Shown here: piece after piece, positions 34,456 to 46,285 of the stretch
Layout of the letters: every line of letters begins with the position of its first letter
Position numbering within the stretch: the first letter of the stretch is position 1
Assembly (NCBI GenBank): GCA_015039465.1
Contig: MU130619.1
Span: 277,366-341,365 of the forward strand
Source: Phlegmacium glaucopus
Lineage: Eukaryota; Basidiomycota; Agaricomycetes; Agaricales; Cortinariaceae
DNA length: 64,000 nucleotides
Direction of reading: 5' to 3'
Made by a program: the position numbers and the translations under genes
The notes under the pieces: generated by a model
The model's database searches: none
What the model was told of the DNA's origin: nothing
What the model saw: the letters and a program-made list of their open reading frames with translations, nothing else

Positions 34456-35365
34456 TCTCTCTCTCCTTTGCTAAGTAAACTTCCTGGGGAGTTTCTGATA
34501 AATGCTTTGTTTTTATGCATTCCGAGTGGGTGGATGTTTTTTTCGTGCTCTCTTTTTTATTTTCCCTAATAATACGAGTCCCTTTCTATAGAAATTGTCC
34601 CACCTGTCCCTCCTCAACCCCTTTTTTCGGATCTGCACTCCTCAAGATCAAACAGACATGATCAAAAATGCATATCTTTCGCCCTCCGCATGTGAATTCC
34701 TTAGCTATCTCAGGCGCTGCAGTCGTTCATCTTTGTCCTTCCCTCTATATGTCAGAGTTATATCCTCCTTACTTTCTAACACCAAACCCGCATATTCGTT
34801 AACATCTCTGTCCCACTCTACCATTTTTCTCGCTCATATATCTCGATATCCCCCTCCTCCTATCTCTTTTTCTATTATGCCTTTTTTTTTCTCTTCTCTC
34901 TCTCATCTAAGTGTACCCCGTTCCATTATTTACACACATACGTGCAACTGCTAGTGATTCTCGCTGACTTGCGTTGTTACCCCCCCTTGTATACGTTTTA
35001 CCTTTTTTTTTCTACTATTGCTGTTTACGAAGATGGGTGCTTCGCTGGAAGTTGAACAAAACAATGCACATCTATATACACTAATATCTTTACATATGTA
35101 TGATTTTGACAGGCCTTTCTTTTTTCTTGCGATGATTTGGAATGCATACATACAACTTTGTGATCCCTTTGTGATTTCCCGAGGTTCTCATTGCTTTGGT
35201 TCACACTGTCGCCTCGAGGACTGGGCGATGGCACTAAAGGCCAAGGGCTTTCCTTATCGCTCGTTATACATGGTGAACTACGGTCGATATAAATACATAC
35301 ATAGATTCACCAAGGGAGATCTTTATTGATTGTTACCAATGAAACGACCTGACCCCAAATGTCAG
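34456..35365. other. Pyrimidine-rich 3' flank, no gene
   Basis: C/T-rich stretch with TTTTTT runs (34600-34920) and no convincing frame. It probably includes the 3' untranslated region of the arrestin gene. Confidence 0.5.
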
Positions 35366-35370
35366 CGACC

Positions 35371-35990
35371 TCAATAGTTGCAGCTCACATATAAGGTCCA
35401 CATACTGATAGGTCCATCATCCTTCTCCAACAACGCCCAACGCGGTAGTACCTCTGCACCATCTTTAGCTGTCTTTCCAGTAAACTTCGACATCTTGGTA
35501 GATGTAAGTCCTGGTGAGACCGCATTTACTTTGATGCCTTCTCCTTTCAATTCACGCAAGATGACCGTCGCAAAAATCATCCCCACCAATGATGTGACCT
35601 TAAGCTTCAAATTTAGTTAGTCCGCTTATTGACGTCTCAATGTTGACATGACGAATACTGAATATGGATGCCATGATTTTAATACCTCTTGACTGAATGT
35701 AATTAACGTTAACTTACGACAATAGCATCGCCGACCAATATCATCGTGAAGTATATGGCATGCCTTGCGGCAAAGATGCGGTGCGTCAAGTCAGAGAGGA
35801 AAGAAAGTCGGGCATATCAAGTGGGATAAATGGTTGGCGGTGTCGAAGATGAGCTGGGCTGTCAACAAAAATAACATTATGAAGCCGGCGAGAACCAAAG
35901 GAAAGCTAGGACGACTATATCGTCTTCGCCCGCTTAGAGTGTAGATGGCTGCAAGACCGAGGACCAAAAAAAAACACCTAAAGGTCAGAG
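35371..35990 (-). pseudogene. Chimeric remnant: 7TM-gene fragment joined to a short-chain dehydrogenase C-terminus
   Basis: On the minus strand, 35940-35725 matches the first readable exon of the 7TM gene at 57.4-57.7 kb (IYFTMILVGDAIVV). The part equivalent to the middle exons is missing. The next block, VTSLVGMIFATVILR, matches the 7TM C-terminal exon. It runs straight into ELKGEGIKVNAVSPGLTSTK and AKDGAEVLPRWALLEKDDG, which is the C-terminal part of a short-chain dehydrogenase/reductase. The SDR part lacks the Rossmann GxxxGxG and the YxxxK site. This is a fused fragment, not a working gene. Confidence 0.6.
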
Positions 35991-36009
35991 TGTAGCCCAG
36001 ATGCTGCCG

Positions 36010-37100
36010 AAGTCAACTCAGTTAGGCGGTCTGAGCTTGTGTACGGAGTTGTCAGATTCGCTGTGGGTGATTAACGAGAAGACTGGTGGTTGACCATTGT
36101 CGAGTAAGATGGCTGAGGTAGAAGAGTACGCATATCTGGTGCAGAGCGAGTTCTCGGAATTGGTTGGTATGTTATCCAAATCTTGACATGGATGGCTCAT
36201 CGAGGACGAAGTTGGTCGCGAATTTGGGTGGCCCCAACGTCTGTTCCGGCGACGATGGTTAGGCGTTGAGAAATGACACAGGGGTAATGCAACCAAGGCC
36301 TTGGTGGAGTTGTTTCTCTGTTTCTACATGGTTCTCATTGGAGAATCCCGCGAGAGATTTAAGATCTTCAATGATAATTCACATTTCATATACGCAAGAA
36401 TAATAGGGAGGAAATAGGGAGTCTAGGAATCGTGTCTCGCAACCTGACAGCCAAAAAAGTTATATGGTGGAATAATGACTGGTATAAGAAACCGCCTCAC
36501 TGAGTCGCTCATTTTGTTTCTCGTACTAGACAATTTCTCCTTAAAGTTCTTTCAAGTCTGCCCCCAGCCATCTCTCCCACAACTTCCTTATCTAACACAA
36601 CCACTTCCAGTTACTCTTATACATCAAGTTTGAAGAAGGCGATGTCAGGCAGTTGAATTGATGTGCTATTTGCACCAGTCAGCTCGTCCTGGAGTTTTGT
36701 AGGTTTGGCTTGTAGATTGGGAGGAGAGATTGGGATTCAGCAGGACGAATTCTTTGAGGTCTCGCATGAGTTTGGCGTAGTCTGCTCGGCGGGCTTCCAG
36801 AATGCGGAATTTTGCGCATAATTCTTCGAGTTCCTGATCATCGCGTGCAGGCTGCGAATTTACTCAGTCAAGGATCAAAATTTTATTAATTTACGCACTC
36901 GGAGGTAGAGAAACCCGCCGAGGGGGCAAACTCAGGAATGACGAGGTTCGTCCGATGGCCTAGGCATTTCGACGGTGTTTTTGTCCTAGTACAGAGATAA
37001 GGAGGATAGAAGGTTGACCTACATCGGTTTATGTAATCGAGAGCATCTTTCTTTTCGACTCCCATCACCTTCATCGCTCACCACAACTCACTGTTCAACG
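36010..37100 (+). promoter_or_regulatory. Conserved upstream region of NLR-like gene 1
   Basis: Noncoding in both copies but clearly alignable with 57770-59050. Conserved stretches include the ~100 bp before the ATG (CATCGCTCACCAC, CTGTTCAACGATATG). It probably carries the promoter; no specific factor site is claimed. Confidence 0.4.
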
Positions 37101-37102
37101 AT

Positions 37103-40100
37103 ATGAAGCGTACTTTCAAGAAGATTTTCAAGTCCAAGAAATCAAAATATTCATCTCTGACCATCAACGATCCTCTGGGTTCGAGCTCTGAACCAGCAAC
37201 ATCGATGTCGACCACCAAAACAAGCACAGCTGATCCCATGCTATCCGTTCCTGCTAGTGCTGCGGCTGCAAGCGCACAAGTTATTCAAGTACCTGGCGTT
37301 ACTGTGAGCGTTCAACTTCGCCCATCGCCTCCTCGAATATTTAACCATTGTCATCGATCAGACTGCCCATGACCTCCGAGTCTCTGCTTCGGTTTCCACT
37401 TTGGCGATCAATGATCTTGCTCCTGTAAGCATTCCAGCCATTGGCGTTAATGTCAGTGTTCAACTTAGCCCATCGCGTCCATAATTACTCAACCATCGTC
37501 GTCGATCAGGCTACCAATGAATTCCAAATCTCTGCTTCGGTTTCCGCTTTGGTAGCCCATCCTGAAGGAACTTTGCCCTCCTCGCCTGATTCCACAATGC
37601 AAGCCAACTTGGGATCCATGGAATTGGGACAAAATCCCTCAGTGAATTGCTTATACAATGTGTTCTCGGCTTCCACTGATGATCAGCAGGGTCAACAATC
37701 TGCCATGGGTCTCTTTGGGAATGCTCAGAATATCATGATCACTGGTGGCACTTTTGTAAGTCTTTCTCGTAGGTTGTGTAAATGACTTAGCAATAACTGT
37801 ACATAGGTTAACTGCGAAAATTACAATTTTCTCCCTGCCAATATTGGTAAAGGGCAGATAAATATCCCGGTAACTCAAATACCCAACTCCAGCCCAATCT
37901 TTACTGGACGGAAAGATGTACTTGATAAACTTGGGAAGATTTTTGTTCATCGTGCTACTAGTAGACTGATGTCAAGGCGCTCTTGTCTCCTCTGGGGAAT
38001 GGGAGGGATTGGAAAGACCCAGATTTGTCTCAAGTTCTTAGAAGGAATGTCTGACAGGTAAAGGTCTTCACTTTGCCATTCACAACACTGGATTTATTTC
38101 TTGTTAGTTTTTCACATGTGTTCTGGGTTGATGCCTCCTCTCAGGAAAGCACTGAAATGTCTCTCAAGGGCATATCTAGCCTTCCTGCTGCACATGATTC
38201 CCATCTGGATGGCTCAGTTGAGTCTGTCCTCCAGTGGATATCTTCTCTCCAAGAGGAATGGTTGATTGTATTTGATAATGCTGATGATCCTCCTCCAGAG
38301 GTGGTGGCCAAGTTCATTCCTCCAGGTAACAGAGGTAATATTCTGATTACTAGCAGAAATCAATCCATGGGAAGGATTGTATCATTTGAGAACAAAATTG
38401 GGATCAATGAGATGGAGGTACCAGATGCTATAAGTCTACTTCTCAAAGCCAGCTGTTTGGATCCATTGGCTGAGCATCTACAAGCTGCCAAAAAGATTGT
38501 GACTGAACTTGGCTGTATTCCTCTTGCTATTGATCATGCTGGGGCCTATATTGAGGCTGGGAAATGTGATATTGATCAATATCTGAGGCAATTCTCAGTG
38601 CATCGTGAGGCTCTTATGTCAGATGCTACATTCACAGGAGCATCAAAGTATAATAAAACAGTATATGGGACTTGGGATCTTTCTTTCAAAGAAATTGAAA
38701 AGAGGGCTGGTGGACATTCCACCACTGGAGATGTGCAAGCAGCCCAGGCTGCAATCCTGATTCTTCAGATATGTGCTTTCTATCACCATAGCAACATTTC
38801 TAAAGACATATTCTGTTCTGCTGCTGAGGAGACCATGAAAGATGTTGATAGTAACATAGGTGAAAAGTTACCTCAGGCAGTCAGTTCACTGGACCACACT
38901 CTGCTTGGCTTGGACAATGATGGTCACTGGGATGAATTCATATTTGGACAAGGGATTAGTGTCCTTCTCTCATTCTCCTTGATGAAAAGAGGGCAGTCTA
39001 GAATGTTGTCTGTTCACCCTCTGGTGCACTACTGGAGTCGGGAGAGAATGTCAAAATCTGAGCAGCAAAGAATGTGTTGGATGGGAAGCATAATTTTGTC
39101 CTGTGCAATTCCATGGAGATTTGAAAGTCAGGATTATGCCCTGCGGCGGTTGATTTTTCCCCATATTAAGGCAAATGGGTTACATGGAAGGCAAATAGGA
39201 CTTATTGAGGAGTACTATGATGATAAATGCAGCAATTTTTCACTAGTAATGGGGGAGAATGGAGACTGGAACAATGCAGAGCAGCTTGAGATTCAAGTTG
39301 TGGATATGAGGAAGAAGCTACTTGGTGCACAACATCCAGACACACTTGTCAGTATGGCAAATCTAGCATACATATACAGTGGTCAGGGAAGGTGGAATGA
39401 GGCAGAGCAGCTGGAGGTTCAAGTCCTGGACATGAGGAAGAAGCTGCTTGGTGCAGAACATCTAGACACCCTTAGCAGTATGGGAAATCTAGCAAGCACA
39501 TACAGAAATCAGGGAAGGTGGAATGAGGCAGAGCAGCTGAAGGTTCAAGTTATGGACATAAGGAAGAAGGTGCTTGGTCCAGAACATCCAGACACCCTCA
39601 CCAGTGTGGCAAATCTAGCAAGCACATATAGTGATCTGGGAAGGTGGAATGAGGCAGAGCAACTGCAAGTTCAAGTTATGGACATGAGGAAGAAGCTGCT
39701 TGGTGCAGAACATCCAGACACCCTCAACAGTATGGAACATCTAGCAAGCACATACAGAAATCAGGGAAGGTGGAATGAGGCAGAGCAGCTGAAGGTTCAA
39801 GTTATGGACATGAGGAAGAAGCTGCTTGGTGCAGAACATCCAGACACCCTCATTAGTATGGCAAATCTAGCATGCACATACAGTGATCAGGGAAGGTGGA
39901 ATGAGGCAGAGCAGCTGGAGGTTCAAGTTATGGACATGAGGAAGAAGCTGCTTGGTGCAGAACATCCACACACCCTCATTAGTATGGCAAATCTAGCATG
40001 CACATACAGTGATCAGGGAAGGTGGAATGAGGCAGAGCAGCTGGAAATTCAAGTTATGGACATGACAAAGAAGCTGCTTGGTGCAGAACATCCAGACACC

Positions 40101-41017
40101 CTCAGAAGTATGGCAAATTTAGCAACTACATACAGTGATCAGGGAAGGTGGAATGAGGCAGAGCAGCTGGAAGTTCAAGTTTTGGACATGAGGAAGAAGC
40201 TGCTTGGCCCAGAACATCCAGACACCCTGATCAATATGGCAAATCTAGGACTGATCAGGGAAGGTGGAATGAGGCAGAGCAGCTGGAAGTTCAAGTTCTG
40301 GATATGAGAAAGAAGCTGCTTGGTGCAGAACATCCAAACACCCTTATCAGTATGGCAAATCTAGCAAGCACATACAGGGATCAGGGAAGGTGGAATGAGG
40401 CAGAGCAGCTGCAAGTTCAAGTTATGGACATGAGGAAGAAGCTGCTTGGTGCAGAACATCCAGACACACTCACCAGTATGGCAAATCTAGCATGCACATA
40501 CAGTGATCTGGGAAGGTGGAATGAGGCAGAGCAACTGCAAGTTCAAGTTATGGACATGAGGAAGAAGCTGCTTGGTGCAGAACATCCAGACACCCTCAAC
40601 AGTATGGCAAATCTAGCAAGTACATACAGTGGTCAGGGAAGGTGGAATGAGGCAGAGCAGCTGAAAGTTCAAGTTATGGACATGAGGAAGAAGCTGCTTG
40701 GTGCAGAACATCCAGACACACTCATTAGTATGGCAAATCTAGCATGCACATACAGTGATCAGGGAAGGTGGAATGAGGCAGAGCAGCTGGAAATTCAAGT
40801 TATGGACATGAGGAAGAAGCTGCTTGGTTCAGAACACCCATACACCCTCATCAGTATGGAAAACTTAGCATGCACATACAGTAATCAGGAAAGATGGAAT
40901 GAGGCAGAACAGCTGGAGGTTCTAGTTATGAATGTAAGGAAGAAGCTGCTTGGTGCAGAACATCCACACACCTGCATTAGTATGGAAAATATATTGTTAT
41001 CAGAAAAGGTGGAATGA
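37103..41017 (+). pseudogene. NLR-like gene 1: NB-ARC NTPase with 14 TPR repeats, frameshifted in the array
   Basis: Exons 37103-37303, 37362-37424, 37510-37755, 37807-38057 and 38108 onward fit GT-AG introns and keep the frame. The basic N-terminus MKRTFKKIFKSKKSKYSS is followed by a short repeated block (TAHDLRVSASVS / ATNEFQISASVS) and NIMITGGTFVN, a motif common near the start of mushroom STAND proteins. The NB-ARC part has P-loop GMGGIGKTQ, kinase-2 WLIVFDNADDP, GNILITSR, LGCIPLAIDHAGAY and SVHPLVHYWSRE as MHD equivalent. From 39250 come 42-residue TPRs of the kinesin-light-chain type (GRWNEAEQL...KKLLGAEHPDTL). A net 10-bp deletion at about 40248 in repeat 8 shifts the frame and gives a stop at 40307; six more repeats follow in the new frame to 41017. 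The shorter product (about 8 repeats) might still be made. Likely role: non-self or damage sensing by analogy with fungal NLRs. Confidence 0.8.
39250..41017 (+). repeat. 126-bp tandem TPR-encoding repeats (14 units)
   Basis: Units share runs such as GAATGAGGCAGAGCAGCTG and GAAGCTGCTTGGTGCAGAAC almost without change. Variation is concentrated at a few codons (after EAEQL, after SMANLA, in the S/R-D/N-Q turn). Confidence 0.9.
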
Positions 41018-41312
41018 AGCAAGACATTGGAGCTTGAAGTTGTAACTATAAGGAGGAGAACAGGAAGAGACTGACATGGTCTAATTATCAAAGTATAAAA
41101 GTGTTTGTACTCTACTTTGTTTACTTTCACTTGCATTATGTTTTAGAATAAAAAATTACATTTCAAGTTTTTTAGCAGAAAATCATAGGAAAGGTGCAAT
41201 TTTTAACTAACAAAAACTTTGGAAAGCTGATATTCAACTCAAAAATGAAAGTGAATATCCAAAAGTGCAATAAGTGTTATTACAACTAGCTTGCACTGGC
41301 ATTTGGTACTAG

Positions 41313-41890
41313 TGTTAAGTTTGAAACAAGGGGGAAATGATGGAACAAATCCAGAACAGATGGAACAGAACTGGAACAGTAACAGAAAGGACTTTAGCCT
41401 CAGCATATGTGCTGTGCTGCCCAACCCCTAAGATGTCCTGATTTCAGATCTGGAAAGGAAAGGAATAAGACGGAAGCCTCCATGACTTAGAGGACAAACA
41501 AGAGGAGGAGGAGACTAAGTTGATATTCAAAACTAAGGATAAACATACAAGGATTGAGTACTTAAATAATAAAAGGAATAGCAACCATAATATGGAAGAT
41601 AAATATAATGTGCTCTGCTCCTGGAAGGTCTTGCATTCTATGGTGAATAATCTGATGCTGGTGTGCTGACTGATAGTTAGAAAGTGATGACAAAGGAATA
41701 GTCATTATGGTGATGATGGGGGAAATGGGTTTGGAGTAATATCGGAAGAGCCAGAATGACACGGAAAGGTCTCAAAGTTGAATGTGGGTTGAGTGATATG
41801 GAAGTAAAGGGAAAGGACTGTATGGAGTACAGACTACCAGAATGAGCTCCATCAGAGTTGGACCGGATTACTGTATGATGGAATGTAACA
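41313..41890 (-). mobile_element. Solo LTR, copy 3 (minus)
   Basis: Begins TGTTAAGTTTGAAAC and ends GGAATGTAACA on the plus strand. The perfect 5-bp duplication ACTAG is at 41308-41312 and 41891-41895. Same family as 4881-5460 and 45271-45831. Confidence 0.85.
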
Positions 41891-41967
41891 ACTAGGAAAC
41901 ATAGTTTGTTGACAAAGACTTTATATCTGAGAGCCTGTGTACTTGTAATCATAAGCAAAGCTAATAG

Positions 41968-42343
41968 GTTGAAATGTATAAGTACTAAGGTCTAAACTAT
42001 GGAGACTAGCTATGAGTATGGCTCCTTATATATGACAGAGATAGAGGCAAGTCAGTGATAACAAGGTCCAAGTAGAGATCTCTGTCAACTATGAGATGTA
42101 ATTTACAGTCTTGGATGAATTTCTTCAGTTCTTCTTGTTTGCCTGTGAATAGTGCTTGAAGGTTCAGTCTTAGGACTACCCAAAGACTGCAACTGGACCA
42201 GACTGGACCAGAAAAAGACCAGACCTGGGGTCCTGGTCTTTGACATTTGAGAACTATGAGGGATTTCTGCTATTTGATAGGTATTCAGTACTAATAATGA
42301 TGCAATATAATGGCAATATGACATGATTAGAACAAAATATTTC
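41968..42343. mobile_element. Diverged LTR-like segment related to 53842-54109
   Basis: The end AATGATGCAATATAATGGCA...ATATTTCAACA resembles the end of the solo LTR at 53842-54109. Inside, GGACCAGACTGGACCAGAAA resembles the motif array of the hAT MITE at 48.7 kb, so a further insertion is likely. Boundaries are weak. Confidence 0.35.
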
Positions 42344-42379
42344 AACACAAAAATGAGAACAAGTAGAAATTTTCATCTA

Positions 42380-44560
42380 ACTAGCATTACTAAATTATAT
42401 ATTCATCCTCCCAGCCACTATTCTCATCTGAGGAGTGAAAATCTTTATATCCATCAAATACCTCTCCTTCATCTGTATTCCAGGATCTGCATATTCTGGT
42501 GACAATTTCCATTCTCCTTGTTACATGATAACTTTTTATGGCCTGTTCCATCTGAGCCAAATGTAACAGCTATGACATAATTTATAAATTATTTGCATTA
42601 TAGCAAGGGGATATCTTACCTTCTGTTTTATCAAACAAAGCCTAATTGTATACATGCTGCAATATACCCCTCCAAGATAGTTTGAGCTACAGTATGAAGA
42701 CTGATGTAGTTATTCCTGCAATACCTAAAACAGCCTTAATGACACCCATGATATTTTTAGCTGAGACACCAGCTTGAACAAGAATGCAGATAAGATTCTG
42801 AGTCTGTTCTGAATATACCCCCTTCTTCAAAAGATAGAGGGTAGATTTTTCCCATAAAAATTGAGACCTAGCTTTCTGAACAGCATTTTCCTTGACTGCT
42901 ATAGCCCTTGCACATTTTTACTTTAGATTGTATACCTCTGACTTAGAGCCTTTCAATGCAGTTTGTGATGATTTCAGCTTTTCACAAGGATATGCAAGCT
43001 CTTTTGCATAGTGTTCTGAATTGCTTAAAAGCTCTTTCTGCAAATGTTCATTGTCTGTGTACATATTGAGCATCAAGAGCAGAATGCTTTTGGAGCTCCT
43101 TGAGTCCTTGACCTCCTTCATTATTTTCTGCTTATATTCCACCTGATGTTAGGGGATGTTAACTAGATGTATATAACAACCTGTTAACTTAGGAAGATGG
43201 GTATTGCCAGTAACCAAGTTTATACAAAGGTGTTGTCTACAGACAACACCTGCTACCATATATACAGAAGGACCAAGGTAACTACTCTAAGCCCTGATAA
43301 TGATTTTATGTAAGAGAGTAAATATAGAAGGCACATTTGTAAGAACGTGCAATTAGGATCTACTTTGGGGCACACATGGATACAGTACTGGGGAACATTT
43401 GTATATACTACTAGTAACTGTCCATGTACCATACTAGCGAGAGGTCATGATGGAGTAAGTAAGTGTTGTGTATGTACCTATGTAGTGTCCTCTAACACCT
43501 GATTGAATTTATCAAACTCAGTGATGAAGTAGTTGGTAATATGGTTCATGTTTGTGTTGGAAGTGTCAAGTTCACTCCAGGTAGATAAGCTGATAAGAGA
43601 ACATTATGCCAGAGGTCAAAGATAAGAATAGTATTTTTGTTATCATTCCTGTACTTGTATAAATAGTAGTTACAACTAGAGTAGTTCTTTAGTTGAATAA
43701 CTAGTGTTTTGTCTGGTTAACACCAACTGTCCTAAGCCTCCATTTTATTGTTGCTCTCAACATTTATTACCTGTTAGTTGCCTAAATTCAACAGTTTGGC
43801 CAGCATGGGTCTAGCACCTTGCAAACAAGTGAGTAAAATGGTACAGTACTACTACTACTCATATCCTATCATGCCGAGGTCTTTGCTGTGATCCACCAGA
43901 TCTGATCAGATCTGAGCAGATTTGGCAGGCATTCTGAGCGGATCTGCTCAGATGGTCAGATCTGAGCAGAATGGAAACTATATACCTCCCTAACCTTAAT
44001 AAAACCCTAACCAAACCTTAACCCAAACCTTACCCAAACCTTAACCAAACCTTAACCAAACCTTAACAAAAGTAGCTGGTAGGTCTCTATTTTCTCAGAT
44101 CCACTTGGATCCACTTAGAATCCAAGCAGAATCTGAGCAGAATCTGAGCAGATCTGAGCAGAACTGGTCAGATATAACAATTCTGATCAGATCTGATCAG
44201 ATCTGGTGGGGGACAGAAAAGTACTGATCATGCCTACTAATCATTCCTAATTTGGAAGAGCTGTTCTGATGCTTGGAAATATTCAACACCACCAACTCAG
44301 CAACCTTGTCCTTAAGAACATCTCTGCCTTTACTGGTGATAAAGATCTTCATAACAATCTTTTTAAGTGCAGATTTTAACTGCTAATGAGATTTTCCTAG
44401 CTCAACTTCAAGAGAAGTAATTTGAGCCTCCATATCTGCAAGTTGCTGCTGATATTGAATTACTGTACTCTCAAATTTTGCAGAAGCTAAGTGCAGGACT
44501 TTTTAGATGGTTAGCATCTCTTGCCTTTTGGAGATTTCCAAGGCTCAAGCCAAAGGAGCA
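42380..44560 (-). pseudogene. Second decayed copy of the coiled-coil gene family
   Basis: Read downward on the minus strand: coiled-coil pieces (about 44560-44270, FESTVIQYQQQLADMEAQIT; 43142-42918, DNEHLQKELLSNSEHYAKEL), then AVKENAVQKARSQFLWEKST and KKGVYSEQTQNLICILVQAG (42910-42640), then an acidic end EGEVFDGYKDFHSSDENSG near 42400. The KGVY-xx-TRNLIR-LVQAG block is what I recall as following the coiled coil in full-length members of the 2421-4451 family; that block is deleted in the first copy. Here the downstream NLWNALHC region is missing instead. Stops and frame breaks are frequent. A KDZ-type MITE (43876-44226) lies inside. Confidence 0.5.
43876..44226. mobile_element. KDZ-type MITE, 8-bp TSD ATCATGCC
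   Basis: Left end GAGGTCTTTGCTGTGATCC, right end GGTGGGGGACAGAAAAGTAC plus TG. Perfect 8-bp duplication ATCATGCC at 43868-43875 and 44227-44234. Arms are AGATCTGATCAG / AGATCTGAGCAG motifs in both orientations. The centre (43985-44065) is AACCTTAACC/AACCCTAACC-like. Non-coding. Confidence 0.8.
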
Positions 44561-44960
44561 TGGCTGGTCAAAAGGTAGAAATATGAGGAAATTTGGTGAA
44601 CTGTAACTGTAGATTGAAGTTTTGAACAGTTAGAGCTCTAATATACTTGAGAAACATAAGGAAAACAAACTTACATGATTTTAGATGTCAAGAACAGGAT
44701 ATCAGTCTAATCAGGTCAAGATCAGATCAAGATCAGAGCTAAATCTTGAGGGTTAAGAGGTAGAATAGACTTGCTAACCACCACTATATGACTAAATGAG
44801 CAATATTTGATAGCTAGGACAGATGAGAGAGCAATATGGTAGAGGTAGAAGTGAAAGGAAGTCAGATTGGTGGATGAGTGCTGCTTACCAAGCAGCTCTC
44901 AGGCTGAATTTGGCAGCAAAAACAGAAATTGTCTATAAACACTATCATTACACTGTTATC

Positions 44961-45130
44961 TAGGGCTGTGCACCATACCCGTAGCCACAGGTTATATGGC
45001 TGGATTTTATGGGTAAATGCCCGTCCCATCAGGCCCAGAGAGGGGTTCTCAACGGTACAGTATATGACAGCCACATGCCATCATAACCCATAGAGCAACA
45101 GCTGCAATGGCCATCATACGGGTACAACAA
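44961..45130. mobile_element. Fragment of hAT-type element related to 55020-55862
   Basis: Left end TAGGGCTGTGCACCATACCC matches the TIR of the 55.0-kb element. Internal ACGGGTA/CCCGTA motifs are shared. The right TIR and target duplication are not found. Confidence 0.6.
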
Positions 45131-45270
45131 ATTATTGAGAGCCAGTAGACTTGGCACTAAGTAGTAGATACATTCATGAATCTACGCTCGGCATGCATCA
45201 TCTGACAAGCATATTGAAACTCTGCGGTTTATCAACCATTGTTATCTTGAACCCAAGTTTCAATGCTTCC

Positions 45271-45831
45271 TGTTACAATCCGTTATATGTTACTCCGGTC
45301 CAGCTCCGTTGGAGTTGTCTCCGGTAGTCTGTACTCCGTTCCAGTGCTTTCCCTGGTCTCCGGTTCTACTCCTCCTACGTCCAACTCCAAGACTTTTCCG
45401 TATCATTCCAGCTCTTCCGACGTCACTCCAAACTCATTACTACTTCTTCGCCACTACCACTTTTCTTTGTCATCATCTTTCCCCACCATCAGTCAGCATA
45501 CCCGCCATGGATTATTCACCCAAGAATGCAGGACCTTCCAGGAGCAGAACGCAGCACTTATATTTATCCTTTATATTTCGGATGCTATTCCTTTTATATT
45601 TAAAGTACTCGAAACTTGTATGTTTTCCTCAGTTTGAATATCAACTTTGTTTCCTCCTCTTGTTTGTCCTCTAAGTCACTGAGGTCTTCCGTCTTATTCA
45701 TTTCTCTTCCGTTTCCGAAATCAGGACACTGTAGGAGCTGGGCGGCACAGCACACACACTGAGGTCAACGTCCTTTCCGCTAACTTGTTCCGGAGTAACT
45801 CCGATGTGACTTCCTTGTTTTAAACTTAACA
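45271..45831 (+). mobile_element. Solo LTR, copy 2
   Basis: TGTTACAATCCG ... AAACTTAACA, 561 bp, perfect 5-bp duplication CTTCC at 45266-45270 and 45832-45836. Same CTCCG-rich 5' half and AAGTACTCGAAACTTGTATG block as copy 1. Confidence 0.9.
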
Positions 45832-45836
45832 CTTCC

Positions 45837-46277
45837 CAACACTTGCCAACTTGCAATGACTGCATTGGATTATCCGATTCAGTCATTGTGTACGCTTGTC
45901 ATTCAAGCCTAATGGCACATCCCCTAATGAATCTCTGACTTGGACACTCTGTTGAACCCAGTCCTGCTGTCTCCTATCACTAATTTCCAACTAAAATCAC
46001 TCACATGGCCGGTATCGATGCAATATAGGTTATCAGGAGCTTGAAACTTCATTTTATGACCCCTAAATTGACGCAGAATTACCCATGGTATAGTTTAAGG
46101 GGTGTGTTTTTGTCACCTATATCTGCCAGTTCAATTTCTCACCCACCTCAAGTTTAAACATATTGGGATGCACAAATTTTCAGCTCTATTACATGGGTAC
46201 AGGTAATTTCTTACCTTTTAATTTCAACAGGCTAATAATTGACAATATTAGACATCCTTGCTGCTCCAAAGGCATAC
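45837..46277. other. No recognisable feature
   Basis: AT-rich sequence with no convincing frame, RNA or repeat. Confidence 0.5.
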
Positions 46278-46285
46278 GCTCAGAC

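Larger units (their letters stand above)
35560..41017 (+). repeat. Segmental duplication, copy 1 (7TM remnant + NLR-like gene)
   Basis: Collinear similarity to 56820-63668, block by block: 35560-35700 with 56820-56940; 35720-36300 with 57440-58030; 36340-37100 with 58250-59053; 37103-39250 with 59054-61250. Intergenic as well as coding sequence is conserved, so the duplication is fairly recent at DNA level. Confidence 0.75.

Noticed and set aside
34595..34954. Ser/Leu-rich frame in the pyrimidine-rich flank
   Set aside because: Composition-driven; no conserved motif and no start context.
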